Source of the DNA: Streptomyces sp. NBC_01485
GTDB lineage: Bacteria; Actinomycetota; Actinomycetes; Streptomycetales; Streptomycetaceae
Length of the DNA stretch: 64,000 nucleotides
NCBI RefSeq assembly: GCF_036227125.1
Contig: NZ_CP109435.1
Span: forward strand, 2,356,001 to 2,420,000
Direction: 5' to 3'
Of this stretch, positions 8,109-16,799 are shown piece after piece (the first letter of the stretch is position 1; each line of letters opens with the position of its first letter). A program made the position numbers and the translations under genes. Under the pieces are notes generated by a model that saw only the letters and a list, made by a program, of their open reading frames with translations, was not told the DNA's origin and did not search any database.

Positions 8109-9686
8109 GTGACGGAGGGGGCCGGCGTGCACGCCGGGGAGCTGCCGGACGATCTGACCGCCGCCGAGGCCGGCATGTGGCAGGCCTTCCGCGACGGCAC
8201 CGTGTACGACCTGAGCAGCGGGGACACGGTCGTCGACGATCCGCACGGCGGGCATCCGTGGGGCGCGGCGCGGACCGTGCGGGCGCGGATCGTCGCCTGG
8301 CTGCTGCTGGCGGGGCCGCCCGCGCTGGCCGGCCGGGTGGCCTCGCTGAAGCTGGCCGGCGTGCAGATCAGCGGCTCCCTGGACCTCGCGGGCGGCACGG
8401 TGGTGCCGTATCTGGAGATGAAGCGCTGCAGGTTCGAGCGGGAGGTGCTGATGCCGGAGGCGCGTTTCACGACGATGCGGATGGTGGACTGCTCGGTGCC
8501 GCGGCTGGAGGCGGCCCGGGTGCACACCGAGGGCGATCTGCACCTGCCGCGCTGCCGCTTCCACAACGGCGTCCGGCTCACCGACGCGCACATCGGGACG
8601 GACCTGCTGCTCAACCAGGCGATCGTCTACCGCGACCGGTCCGGCCGTTCGATCGCCGCCGACGGCATGACGGTCGGCCAGGACCTCCAGGCGGAGCTGC
8701 TGGAGTCGCACGGCGAGCTGAGTCTGCGCAGCGCCACCATCGGCGTGTCGCTGAGCCTGCGCGGGGCGCGGCTGACCAACCCGTACACGCGGCTCGCGCT
8801 GAACGCGCCCCAGCTGACCGTGGGGCGCTCCCTGTATCTGACCCCGGCCGGCGTCGGCGGCCAGGCGCTGAGCGGCACGACTCCCGCGCGCGGGACGCGC
8901 ATCCAGCGCTTCGACTGCCGGGGCGGGGTGCGCCTGGACGACGGGCGGTTCGGCGACGCCGTCGACCTGGAGCGGGCCCGGTTCACCTTCACGGAGGACC
9001 AGGAGCTGTCGCTGCGCCGGGTGCAGACGCCCGAGCTGCGCTTCCTCGGGGAGCCGCCGGCGCGCGGCAAGGTGGTGCTGTCGGGCGCCCGGGTGATCAA
9101 CCTCGTCGACCGGGCGAGCGCCTGGCCGGGCCCCGGCCGTCTGCACATGGGCGGCTTCGCGTACGAGAACCTGGTGCCGCAGGGTCCGTTCCCGCTGGCC
9201 GAGCGGCTGCGCTGGGTGGCCGCGGCGACCGCCGAGTACGCCCCGGAGCCGTACGAGCGGCTGGCGACCGTACTGCGTACCGGCGGGGAGGACGAGGACG
9301 CCCGCGAGGTGCTGCTCGCCAAACAGCGCCGCCGCCGCGAGACGCTGCCGCCCGCGGCTAAGCTCGTGGGCTACGCCCAGGACTGGACGGTCGCCTACGG
9401 GTACCGGCCGGGCCGCGCGGCGGTGTGGATGGCGGTGCTGTGGGCGGCCAGTTCCCTGGCCTTCGCGCACGCCGCGCATCCGCCCGTCAACCGCGACGGG
9501 CACCCGCCCTGGAACCCGGCCCTCTTCGCGCTCGACCTGCTGCTGCCCGTCATCGACCTGGGGCAGGTCGGCCAGTGGCAGTTGCGCGGCGGCTGGCAGT
9601 GGCTGTCGACGGCGCTGATCCTGCTCGGCTGGGTCCTGGCGACGACGGTGGCGGCGGGGGCGACGCGACTGCTGCGCCGGGGCTGA
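8109..9686 (+). CDS. Membrane-anchored beta-helix-like protein of unknown function
   Basis: 525 residues. Residues ~75-300 are built of short repeating units rich in SLDLAG, VLMPEARF, HLPRCRF and LERARF, resembling pentapeptide-type right-handed beta-helix turns. The C-terminal ~120 residues contain two hydrophobic segments (AVWMAVLWAASSLAFAHA and ALILLGWVLATTVAAGA). Similar streptomycete proteins are often labelled membrane-associated oxidoreductase, but I see no Rossmann, flavin or metal motif to support an enzyme. The GTG at 8109 is preceded by AAGGGGTGAC. Divergent from hisD. The likely role is structural or protein-binding at the inner membrane. Confidence 0.7.
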   Translation: MTEGAGVHAGELPDDLTAAEAGMWQAFRDGTVYDLSSGDTVVDDPHGGHPWGAARTVRARIVAWLLLAGPPALAGRVASLKLAGVQISGSLDLAGGTVVPYLEMKRCRFEREVLMPEARFTTMRMVDCSVPRLEAARVHTEGDLHLPRCRFHNGVRLTDAHIGTDLLLNQAIVYRDRSGRSIAADGMTVGQDLQAELLESHGELSLRSATIGVSLSLRGARLTNPYTRLALNAPQLTVGRSLYLTPAGVGGQALSGTTPARGTRIQRFDCRGGVRLDDGRFGDAVDLERARFTFTEDQELSLRRVQTPELRFLGEPPARGKVVLSGARVINLVDRASAWPGPGRLHMGGFAYENLVPQGPFPLAERLRWVAAATAEYAPEPYERLATVLRTGGEDEDAREVLLAKQRRRRETLPPAAKLVGYAQDWTVAYGYRPGRAAVWMAVLWAASSLAFAHAAHPPVNRDGHPPWNPALFALDLLLPVIDLGQVGQWQLRGGWQWLSTALILLGWVLATTVAAGATRLLRRG

Positions 9687-9837
9687 CCGCGCCCGGCCAT
9701 CGACAGGCGGTCGACCGACCACAGTTGTTGAACGGTCACCTTTTTACCGCCCCTTGACTCTGCGCCGTACAACTTTCCACAGGTTGCCCGAACCCTCTGG
9801 CGCAATCTGAACCTGCGGCTTTTCAATGGTCGGCACC

Positions 9838-10869
9838 ATGGCTCTGCTGCCCCCCTTCATCCGCGCCTCCCGGGCTTCCCGGACGCCGCGGAACGCCGCC
9901 CCCCACAGCGCCGCCGGGCTCCCCGCCGACGACGAGGTGCTCCTCGACGTACCCGACGACCGGCTCGGACCCGCGCTGGTCGCCGCCGCGCTGGGCGCCT
10001 ACGCGCCCGCCGCCGAGCTGCTGGCCCGCACCCGGGAACGCGCCGAGTGGGAGTACCACGACCGGTACACGACCCGGCTGGCGTCCTTCGCGCACGCGCG
10101 TCCGGACTGGTTCGCGGAGTGGCGTGCCGCCGCCCCGCGCGACCCCGACGTGCTGCTCGTCTCCGCCCAGCTCGCGGTGGACCGGGCCTGGCGGTCGCCG
10201 GCCCGGGCCGAGCTGCTGCGCGAGGTGAGCCCGCTGATCACGGCGGCCGCGCAGAGCGACGTCCGCGACCCGGTGCCGTGGCGGATCGCCCTGGACCACG
10301 CGCGCGGGACCCGTGCCGGACACAAGTACTTCGGCGAACTGTGGGCGGCCGCGGTCCGCCGCGCCCCGCACCACTACGGCTGCCATGTGGCCGCCAAGCG
10401 CTACCTGGCCGAGTCGTGGCACGGCTCCCACCGCGAGTGCTTCGACTTCGCCGACCGCGCCGCTCAGGACGCGCCGGCCGGCTCCCTCGTCCAGGCGCTG
10501 CCCGCGCGGGCAGCGCTCACGTACCTGACCGACGGCTGCGGCCCCGAGGTGCCGCGCGAGCGGCTGGACGCCGCCGCCGACCGGGCCGTCGCGCTGTCCG
10601 CGCGCTTCCCGGGCCTCGACCCGTGGCCGGCCGAGATCCGCAACCTCCTGACGTACGTCCTGGTCCGCCTCGGCCGCCGCGACGACGCCCTCGTACAACT
10701 GCGCCTGATCGGCCCGTACGCCACGTCCTTCCCCTGGGGCAGACTGTCGGACGACCCGCTCGGCCACTTCCTCGCGGTACGTGAGGAAGTGCGCTCGGGC
10801 CCGTCCGCGCAGCCGCCCTGGCCCCCCGGGAACGGGCACGGCGGACACGCCCACCCCGTGGACCACTAG
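9838..10869 (+). CDS. Conserved hypothetical helical protein
   Basis: 343 residues, mostly amphipathic helices rich in Ala, Arg and Trp (WEYHDRYTTRLASFAHARPDW, WRAAAPRDPDVLLVSAQLAV, FGELWAAAVRRAPHHYGCH), suggesting TPR-like helical pairs. No signal peptide, membrane segment or catalytic motif was recognised. Two in-frame ATGs (9826 and 9838) lack a clear ribosome-binding site. I use 9838 because the protein then starts MALLPPF. It lies 11 bp before the LON-domain gene. The preceding 151 bp contains an AT-richer patch with TTGACT at 9754 but no well-spaced -10. Confidence 0.65.
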   Translation: MALLPPFIRASRASRTPRNAAPHSAAGLPADDEVLLDVPDDRLGPALVAAALGAYAPAAELLARTRERAEWEYHDRYTTRLASFAHARPDWFAEWRAAAPRDPDVLLVSAQLAVDRAWRSPARAELLREVSPLITAAAQSDVRDPVPWRIALDHARGTRAGHKYFGELWAAAVRRAPHHYGCHVAAKRYLAESWHGSHRECFDFADRAAQDAPAGSLVQALPARAALTYLTDGCGPEVPRERLDAAADRAVALSARFPGLDPWPAEIRNLLTYVLVRLGRRDDALVQLRLIGPYATSFPWGRLSDDPLGHFLAVREEVRSGPSAQPPWPPGNGHGGHAHPVDH

Positions 10870-10872
10870 GCT
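10867..10872 (+). promoter_or_regulatory. -10 box candidate for the LON-domain gene
   Basis: TAGGCT overlaps the TAG stop of the preceding gene and lies 8 nt before the GTG at 10881, leaving no room for a ribosome-binding site. This suggests a leaderless or nearly leaderless start independent of the upstream gene. Confidence 0.3.
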
Positions 10873-10880
10873 TCTGCGTC

Positions 10881-11621
10881 GTGACCACCGTCCGCCTGCC
10901 GCTCTTCCCCCTGAACTCGGTGTTGTTCCCGGGACTCGTGCTCCCGCTCAACGTCTTCGAGGAGCGCTATCGCGCCATGATGCGCGACCTGCTGAAGACC
11001 CCCGAGGACGAAACGCGCCGGTTCGCCGTCGTCGCCATCCGCGACGGCCACGAGGTGGCGCCCAGCGCCTCGGGGCTGCCCGGCCGGACGGCGCTGCCCG
11101 AGCGCGGCCCCGCGGCCGGGTTCGGCGACGACCCGGTGAAGTCGTTCCACGGTGTCGGCTGCGTGGCCGACGCGGCGACGATCCGCGAGCGGGCCGACGG
11201 CACGTTCGAGGTGCTGGCGACGGGCACGACGCGGGTGAAGCTGCTGTCGGTGGACGCGTCGGGCCCGTTCCTGACGGCCGAGCTCCAGGAGCTGCCGGAG
11301 GACCCGGGCGACGAGGCGGGCGCCCTCGCGCAGGGCGTGCTGCGGGCCTTCCGCCAGTACCAGAAGCGGCTGGCGGGCGCCCGCGAACGCTCCCTGGCCA
11401 CCGGCGCGGACCTCCCCGACGACCCCTCGGTCGTGTCGTACCTGGTGGCGGCCGCGATGATGCTGGACACCCCCACCAAACAGCGCTTCCTCCAAGCTCC
11501 CGACACGGCTTCCCGCCTGCGGGACGAACTGAAACTCCTTCGCGCGGAGACGGCGATCATCCGTAACCTGCCCTCGCTCCCCGCGTCGGACCTGACGCGA
11601 GCCCCGACGAGTCTCAACTGA
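10881..11621 (+). CDS. LON peptidase substrate-binding domain protein
   Basis: 246-residue stand-alone LON N-terminal (LAN/PUA-like) domain without the AAA+ or protease parts of Lon. It starts with the typical LPLFPLNSVLFPGLVLPLNV, followed by FEERYRAMMRDLL, VGCVADAATIRERADGTFEV and the closing helical bundle VVSYLVAAAMMLDTPTKQRF. Such proteins are thought to bind unfolded or specific partner proteins. Partners in actinobacteria are unknown. The GTG at 10881 is followed at 26 bp after its stop by ybaK, so the two are probably cotranscribed. Confidence 0.88.
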   Translation: MTTVRLPLFPLNSVLFPGLVLPLNVFEERYRAMMRDLLKTPEDETRRFAVVAIRDGHEVAPSASGLPGRTALPERGPAAGFGDDPVKSFHGVGCVADAATIRERADGTFEVLATGTTRVKLLSVDASGPFLTAELQELPEDPGDEAGALAQGVLRAFRQYQKRLAGARERSLATGADLPDDPSVVSYLVAAAMMLDTPTKQRFLQAPDTASRLRDELKLLRAETAIIRNLPSLPASDLTRAPTSLN

Positions 11622-11647
11622 CGTCACCGAGAAGGCCCGAACCCCGC

Positions 11648-12154
11648 ATGGCGAAGAAGCCGAAGAAGCAGCAACAGCAGTCCGGGGGCACGCCCGCGAC
11701 GGTGGCCCTGACGGCGGCCGGCGTGGACTTCACGGTCCACGCCTACGACCACGACCCGAGCCACCCGTCCTACGGCGAGGAGGCGGCCGAGGCGATGGGC
11801 GTCTCCCCCGGCCGGGTCTTCAAGACCCTGGTGGCGGACGTGGACGGCACCCTGACGGTCGCGGTGGTCCCGGTGGCAGGCTCCCTGGACCTCAAGGCCC
11901 TGGCATCGGCGGTGGGCGGCAAACGAGCGGCGATGGCCGACCCGACCCTGGCAGAACGCACCACGGGCTACGTCCGAGGCGGCATCTCCCCCCTGGGCCA
12001 ACGCAAAAAACTCCCCACAGTCCTGGACGCCTCGGCAACAACCCACCCCACCATCTGCGTCTCGGCAGGCAGAAGGGGCCTGGAGCTGGAACTAGCCCCG
12101 ACAGACCTGGCCAACCTGACGGAAGCGGTACTGGCCCCGATCGGCAGAGCCTGA
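11648..12154 (+). CDS. ybaK: Cys-tRNA(Pro) deacylase, YbaK family
   Basis: 168 residues. YbaK trans-edits Cys-tRNAPro made by prolyl-tRNA synthetase. The Lys/Gln-rich N-terminal tail (MAKKPKKQQQQ) is followed by the editing domain: FTVHAYDHDPSHPSYGEEAA, GRVFKTLVADVDG with the conserved lysine, AMADPTLAERTTGYVRGGIS and PLGQRKKLPTVLD. The GxxSP-type loop is intact. GAGAAGG precedes the ATG. It ends just before an intergenic repeat region and converges on the DUF2567 gene. Confidence 0.93.
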   Translation: MAKKPKKQQQQSGGTPATVALTAAGVDFTVHAYDHDPSHPSYGEEAAEAMGVSPGRVFKTLVADVDGTLTVAVVPVAGSLDLKALASAVGGKRAAMADPTLAERTTGYVRGGISPLGQRKKLPTVLDASATTHPTICVSAGRRGLELELAPTDLANLTEAVLAPIGRA

Positions 12155-12157
12155 GCC

Positions 12158-12189
12158 CATTCCAGCCCGTTGGGGCTCCCCTCTGCGGG
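12158..12189 (+). repeat. Partial copy of a Streptomyces intergenic repeat
   Basis: A 32-bp unit beginning cattccagcccgttgggg recurs at 12214-12246 with few differences and an indel. It lies 4 bp after the ybaK stop. This copy lacks the long tail that follows the second copy, so it looks like a truncated duplicate. Confidence 0.75.
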
Positions 12190-12213
12190 TGCCCTTCACG
12201 ACGCCGGTCCGCA

Positions 12214-12307
12214 CATTCCAGCCCGTTGGGGTCCCCCCTCTGGGGGAGTTTGAGGACGAGGCCCCTTCAGGGCCGACAGCGGGGGTCCGGCGGCGCAGTC
12301 CCCAGGG
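12214..12307 (+). repeat. Streptomyces-type intergenic repeat (ccagcccgtt ... tttgaggacgagg ...)
   Basis: It contains the phrases ccagcccgttgggg, gtttgaggacgaggcccc, ttcagggccga and gggggtccggcggcgcag in the order I recognise from dispersed intergenic repeats common in Streptomyces genomes. Several sub-segments are self-complementary (gaggcccc, ggggcc-like arms). It occupies the convergent gap between ybaK and the DUF2567 gene, so it may act as a bidirectional transcription barrier. That role is inference. Confidence 0.65.
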
Positions 12308-12352
12308 ACGGGATGGGAACGGGCAAGGGCGGCGGAGGCGAAGAAACCCGCC

Positions 12353-13075
12353 CTACCCCACAGGCGCCCCGTACCCGCCCTCGGGCACGCCCCCCTGCGG
12401 CAGATACGGATCAGGATCCCGAGGCCCGAACAACGCCGTAAGCCCCAGATGCACCACCAACGCCGCCAACGACCACGCCAGCAACGCCCCCTTCGCCCCC
12501 AGCTTCAACGGCGCCGAGAACGTCACCCCCTTGCCCACGGCCCGCGCATGCGCGATCACATCGGACTCGGGCCCGAGCCACACCCCCAGCCGCCAGGCCA
12601 GCACCGACCCGAGAATCCCCCCGAGGGCGAGCGCGACAACGATCGGCACTCCCCCACGCCGCCGCCACGCGAACACCGCGACCGCACTCACCGCACCGAC
12701 CGCCAGGGCCAACAGCGTGAACGTCCCGTCCACCCCGATCGCCTGCTCCCCCTCGGTGTCCTTGAAGTAGACGACCCAGTTGCCCTCCACCAGATCACCC
12801 ACCAGCGGCACCTTCGGCACCAGCCACACCCACAGCAGCCCCAGCAGCGCCCCGAGGAACGCGACCACCACCGTGATCGCGGCGGCTTCGCGCAGTTCGG
12901 TCTTCATCCCGGGCCCGTCCTGTCCGTAGGACACGTCGTAAGGCGCGCCGGCCACACCGGCGTACCCTCCGCCCGACGGAGGCCAGGCCTCATACGGAGA
13001 CGGAGACTGAGACGGGGACGGCTCGTGCGAAGACGGTTCGTGCGGCGGCGGAGGCGGAGTCAGCGGTGCGGTCAC
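12353..13075 (-). CDS. DUF2567 family membrane protein
   Basis: 240 residues. A Pro/Ser-rich cytoplasmic-type N-terminus (residues ~1-60, PPPPPHEPSSHEPSPSQSPS) is followed by four hydrophobic segments: ITVVVAFLGALLGLLWVWLV, FTLLALAVGAVSAVAVFAW, VALALGGILGSVLAWRLGVW and LLAWSLAALVVHLGLTALF, with an extracytoplasmic loop containing YFKDTEGEQAIGVDGT between the first two. This organisation matches the actinobacterial DUF2567 family of unknown function. GTG start at 13075. It follows the ABC exporter permease gene in the same direction with a 34-bp gap. Confidence 0.78.
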   Translation of the reverse strand: MTAPLTPPPPPHEPSSHEPSPSQSPSPYEAWPPSGGGYAGVAGAPYDVSYGQDGPGMKTELREAAAITVVVAFLGALLGLLWVWLVPKVPLVGDLVEGNWVVYFKDTEGEQAIGVDGTFTLLALAVGAVSAVAVFAWRRRGGVPIVVALALGGILGSVLAWRLGVWLGPESDVIAHARAVGKGVTFSAPLKLGAKGALLAWSLAALVVHLGLTALFGPRDPDPYLPQGGVPEGGYGAPVG

Positions 13076-13109
13076 TCTGCCATCGTGCCAGGCCCGCCTG
13101 TGCGGCGCG

Positions 13110-13934
13110 TCACCGGACGGCGGCCCGGCGGTACGCCCAGGTGGCGACGGCGAGCGACACGACGCCCACCCCCGCGCACACGGCGAGGTCCCCGAGCACG
13201 AACGCCCAGTCGGGGTCGGCCCGGAAGGTCCGGGCGAACGCCTCGACGCCGTACGTCGACGGCAGCAGGTCACGGGCGAAGCGCACCGCGTCCGGCATCC
13301 GGTCCGGCGGCAGCACGCCCAGCAGCAGCGCGGCCGACATGCCGAGCTGCCCCAGCACGGTGGCCAGCTCCGGCCGCGACGCGAGCAGCCCGAAGGCCGC
13401 CCCGAGCCCGGACAGCGCGGCGCCCGCCAGCGGAATCACGAGGGCGAGCACCCACAGATGCGTCAGCGGCAGCCCGAACAGCACGCTCCCGAACACCGCG
13501 GTCACCAAGGTCCCCGGCACGGTGAACGAGGCATACGCCCCCGCCGCCCCCAGCACCACGGCCGCAGGCGGCACCGGCAGCGTCGCGTAGTGATCGAGCC
13601 CCCCGCTCGCCCGCAACTGCCCGAAGTACTGCGCGAGCAGATTCAGCGCGACGAAGGCGACGACCAGCACGGCCGACCCCGCGACCACGGCCTCCGCCTC
13701 GCGCCCGCCGTCCACGACACCCCGCATCATGATCAGGATGCCGACCGACTGGAAGGTCGCCACGAACAGCAGCGGGATGCGCGCCACCCGCGCCCGGGAC
13801 AACTGCGCCCGGTACACGGCCACGAGCGACGGCCACAGCCGCGCGCGCGGCGCCAGCTCGGCCGCGGCGGCCCGGGCCGGCTCCGGGACGGTCCGGGTGC
13901 TGCCCGGCAGAACCTCGGCGGGTACGACACTCAC
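13110..13934 (-). CDS. ABC-2 type exporter permease
   Basis: 274 residues with six predicted membrane segments, including IPLLFVATFQSVGILIMM, AVVAGSAVLVVAFVALNLLAQ, LPVPPAAVVLGAAGAYASF, VFGSVLFGLPLTHLWVLALV and VLGDLAVCAGVGVVSLAVAT. The fold and the LDHYATLPVPPA loop match ABC-2 permeases of drug/polysaccharide exporters. GTG at 13934 lies 9 nt after GAGGAG. An upstream in-frame start would add a charged tail without a better ribosome-binding site. It is paired with the ATP-binding gene 82 bp upstream, and the exported substrate is unknown. Confidence 0.85.
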   Translation of the reverse strand: MSVVPAEVLPGSTRTVPEPARAAAAELAPRARLWPSLVAVYRAQLSRARVARIPLLFVATFQSVGILIMMRGVVDGGREAEAVVAGSAVLVVAFVALNLLAQYFGQLRASGGLDHYATLPVPPAAVVLGAAGAYASFTVPGTLVTAVFGSVLFGLPLTHLWVLALVIPLAGAALSGLGAAFGLLASRPELATVLGQLGMSAALLLGVLPPDRMPDAVRFARDLLPSTYGVEAFARTFRADPDWAFVLGDLAVCAGVGVVSLAVATWAYRRAAVR

Positions 13935-14016
13935 GTGGCGCTGCTCCTCTTCCCTACGGTTCTCACACCGTCCCATACGGAGATGACGACCCTCGCACTC
14001 ATGCCCGCACCCCCGC

Positions 14017-15036
14017 TCACGCCCGCACCAGCCCCTGCCGGGCCGCCCCGCCCAGCGCCAGGTAGACGTCCTCCAGGCTCGGGGTGGCCAGGGTGAAGTC
14101 GTCCAGGGCGGCGAAGGCGGCCCCGCCGGTGACGGTGGCGACGACCGCGCGGGCCTCGTCGGGCGCGAGCCGCAGCGTCCAGCGGCGCCCGGACTCCACG
14201 GCCCGCTCGCGCAGCGCGGCGACCTCGGGCACGTCCAGCGGCGCCCGCTCCCGCCACACCAGCTCCACCCGCACCTCCCCGGCGACCTGCTCCTTGAGCC
14301 CGGACGGGGTGTCGCAGGCGATGACCCGGCCCTGGTCGAGGACGGCGACCCGGTCGAGGACGGTCTCCGCCTCGATGACGTTGTGGGTGACGAGCAGCAC
14401 GGTCGTCCCGCGTTCGGCGCGCCGCCGGTCCACGGCGGCCCACACGGCCCGCCGCGCGACCGGGTCCATCCCGGTGGTCGGCTCGTCCAGCACCAGCAGC
14501 GGCCGCTCCCCCACCAGCACGGCGGCGAAGCAGGCCAGCCGCCGCTGCCCGCCGGACAGCTTGCGCAGCGGCCGTCCGGCGATCGGCGTGAGGCCCAGCT
14601 CGTCGAGGACGGCGTCCCGCTCCCGGCGGGCCGTGCGCACGTCGAGGCCGCGCAGCCGTCCGGTGGTCTCGGCGGCGAGGGAGACGGTGAGCTCGTCGAG
14701 GGCGGTGGACTCCTGCCCGAGGTAGGCGAGGAGCCGCGCGGCCCGCTCGGGGTGGCGTACGACGTCGTGGCCGAGGATCTCCACGCGGCCCGTGTCCGGC
14801 CGCATGAGCCCGGTCATCTGCCGGACGAGGGTGGACTTGCCGGCCCCGTTCGGCCCGAGCAGCCCGAAGATCTCACCGCGCCGGATGTCCAGCCGTACGT
14901 CGTCGGTGGCCCGGACCTCGGGCGTCGCGGGAGTGCCGCGCCGGCCCCGGACCGCCGGATACGTCTTGGTCAGCCCGCGCACGGCACACACGACCTCGTC
15001 CCCGTGCCGAACTACCGATGCCGCGCGCGTACTCAC
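14017..15036 (-). CDS. ABC transporter ATP-binding protein
   Basis: 339-residue nucleotide-binding subunit of an ABC-2 exporter. All motifs are intact: Walker A GPNGAGKST (~residue 60), Q-loop YLGQES, signature KLSGGQRRLACFAAVL, Walker B LLVLDEPTTGMD and switch His in LLVTHNVIEAE. A C-terminal ~100-residue domain (EVRVELVWRERAPL onward) is typical of DrrA-like exporters. It is the partner of the permease downstream. The GTG start at 15036 leaves a 63-bp gap to the NYN gene upstream. Confidence 0.93.
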   Translation of the reverse strand: MSTRAASVVRHGDEVVCAVRGLTKTYPAVRGRRGTPATPEVRATDDVRLDIRRGEIFGLLGPNGAGKSTLVRQMTGLMRPDTGRVEILGHDVVRHPERAARLLAYLGQESTALDELTVSLAAETTGRLRGLDVRTARRERDAVLDELGLTPIAGRPLRKLSGGQRRLACFAAVLVGERPLLVLDEPTTGMDPVARRAVWAAVDRRRAERGTTVLLVTHNVIEAETVLDRVAVLDQGRVIACDTPSGLKEQVAGEVRVELVWRERAPLDVPEVAALRERAVESGRRWTLRLAPDEARAVVATVTGGAAFAALDDFTLATPSLEDVYLALGGAARQGLVRA

Positions 15037-15099
15037 AAGGGACGAGAGTACGGGGTCGGGGACCTCCGTTCGCCGTCGGGGCCGTCCGGGCCGCCCGGT

Positions 15100-16338
15100 T
15101 CAGTCCCCCGCCGGAGCGTGCTCGGCCGCCGTCCGGACGTCGACCTCGCGCCAGAAGCCCGCCCGGATGGCGTACCGGTCGTGTTCGTCGATCTGGTCGT
15201 CCTTGTGGGCGAGCAGGCCGAAGCGGGCCGCGTACCGCAGCAGCTCGCCGTCGAGGCGGTGCGGGATGCGCGGGTACATGCCCGACAGCTTCTGCAGATG
15301 GCCCTGGTCGCCGAGGCGCCCCATCCACCGGCGGGCGAAGACCTGCCCCACCTCGTAGGGGTCGCCGCCGACGGTGGTGATGTCCTCCTCGCGGTCGGCC
15401 CACCGCTGCTCCGCCGTCGTGACCTGCGCGAGCGTCGGCATCGAGGCGACCTCGGAGGGTTCGGCCACGACGCCGGGGCGGTCGACCCAGCCCTTGTCGG
15501 AGGACCAGCGCAGGGTCGCGGTGGTGGGGTGCTGGGCGGCCTGGGCGCCGGGTGCGCGCAGGGCGGCCAGGTCCTTGGGGGTCGGGACGCCCTTGGGGGC
15601 GGGGACGCGCTCCTGCGCGCCGTTCTCGGAGGCGGCGGAGGAGGGGTGCTCGGAGGGGTGCTCGGCCTCCTGGGCGGTCCGCTCGGCGGGGCGGGCGAGG
15701 CCGGAGTCGGGCAGCGGCGCGGAGAGGATCGCGGCGATCTCGGGCCGGGGCACGGGCGTCGGCGCGCAGATCCCGCCGATCTCCTTGGCGCGGACGGCCT
15801 TGGTGATCCACGCACGATCCAGGACGCGCCGTTCGTCGGCCTCGGCGACGAGGTCCTCGGACTGGTTGTAGTCGCCGTCGGCGGCCTGGACGGCCCACAG
15901 GTGGACGGCGACGCCGTGCTCCTTGGCGGCCATCATGCCGGGCAGCAGATCGCCGTCGCCGGTGACGAGGACGACGTCGGAGCAGGCCCGGTTGCGGGCC
16001 AGCTCGGTCAGCTCGGCGTGCATGGCCGCGTCGACGCCCTTCTGCGCCCAGCGGCCGTCGCTGCGGGTCAGGGCGCCGAGCCGGACCGTGACCCGGGGCA
16101 TCACCCGCAGCCTGCGGTGCTCGGGCTGGGGGACGCGGTCCGGGGCGCCGTCGAACCAGTAGATGCGCAGCAGTGGCCGCTCGGTCTCGGACTCGGCCTG
16201 TTCGCGCAGGCCCTGGACGAGGGCGGAGTGATCCACGGTGATCCGGGATCTCGACGGCTCCCCGGCAAGGAGACTGGCGGCGGCCCCCAGCAGATACCCG
16301 GCGTCCACCAGGACGATGCAGCGGTCCACACGACTCAC
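15100..16338 (-). CDS. NYN domain protein (PIN-like, LabA/DUF88 type)
   Basis: 412 residues. Residues 1-~170 form a NYN domain, a PIN-related metal-dependent RNase fold: CIVLVDAGYLLG, WAQKGVDAAMHAELTELA and DVVLVTGDGDLLPGM keep the acidic residues expected for metal binding. A Pro/Ala/Glu-rich linker follows, and residues ~290-400 form a second helical domain (YEVGQVFARRWMGRLGDQGHLQKL...) common in streptomycete homologs. Nuclease activity is inferred from the conserved acidic set. GTG start with AGGGTGAG upstream. It is monocistronic or leads the ABC exporter genes. Confidence 0.85.
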   Translation of the reverse strand: MSRVDRCIVLVDAGYLLGAAASLLAGEPSRSRITVDHSALVQGLREQAESETERPLLRIYWFDGAPDRVPQPEHRRLRVMPRVTVRLGALTRSDGRWAQKGVDAAMHAELTELARNRACSDVVLVTGDGDLLPGMMAAKEHGVAVHLWAVQAADGDYNQSEDLVAEADERRVLDRAWITKAVRAKEIGGICAPTPVPRPEIAAILSAPLPDSGLARPAERTAQEAEHPSEHPSSAASENGAQERVPAPKGVPTPKDLAALRAPGAQAAQHPTTATLRWSSDKGWVDRPGVVAEPSEVASMPTLAQVTTAEQRWADREEDITTVGGDPYEVGQVFARRWMGRLGDQGHLQKLSGMYPRIPHRLDGELLRYAARFGLLAHKDDQIDEHDRYAIRAGFWREVDVRTAAEHAPAGD

Positions 16339-16552
16339 CCTCTTTACGGGAGGTTTGCTTTGGGCTTCCTTCGAGTCTGCCCGACCTGACGGGGGTTAAC
16401 GGCCCGAACTCGATCTTCGGCGTGGCGTTTCGGGCACTTCCGCTCCGACACCCCCTGTTACAGACGGTAATTATCCAAAATGCGTCATAAGTCAGCCTAT
16501 GTGAGTCTGGTCCCGTCTCTGGCCCTCAGATCCCCCCAGGAGGCAGATCGCC

Positions 16553-16717
16553 ATGGCCAAGCACAAGAAGCAGGAACGTAAACAGCCGCAGTCCGAGCGT
16601 GGTCAGCAGCAGGCCCAGCAGTCCTCGATGCAGGAGCAGGCCGAGCAGCGCATCTCGCAGGTGACGCCCGCCGATGTCGCCCGCAAGGGCCGGCAGAAGC
16701 GCTTCGGCCACAACTGA
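16553..16717 (+). CDS. Small basic Gln/Lys-rich protein (54 aa)
   Basis: 54 residues: MAKHKKQERKQPQSERGQQQ, then AQQSSMQEQAEQRIS and a C-terminus with VARKGRQKRFGHN. It is hydrophilic, without membrane segment or cysteines, and probably disordered or helical. It has its own strong ribosome-binding site (CCAGGAGG 9 nt upstream), a 214-bp upstream gap and a strong terminator, so it is an independent transcription unit. Function unknown. It might bind nucleic acid by virtue of its charge, but nothing proves this. Confidence 0.8.
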   Translation: MAKHKKQERKQPQSERGQQQAQQSSMQEQAEQRISQVTPADVARKGRQKRFGHN

Positions 16718-16753
16718 CGTCCGCAGGACGGGCTGTTGCAGCCCAGGCACACC

Positions 16754-16785
16754 GAGGGGCGCATCCGAAACCGGATGCGCCCCTC
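16754..16785. terminator. Bidirectional terminator hairpin, small gene / dnaE1
   Basis: Perfect 14-bp stem (gaggggcgcatccg 16754-16767 with its complement 16772-16785) and a 4-nt loop, between the convergent ends of the 54-residue protein gene and dnaE1. There is no U-tract, as is usual in Streptomyces. Confidence 0.9.
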
Positions 16786-16799
16786 ACGCTTGACTCCCG

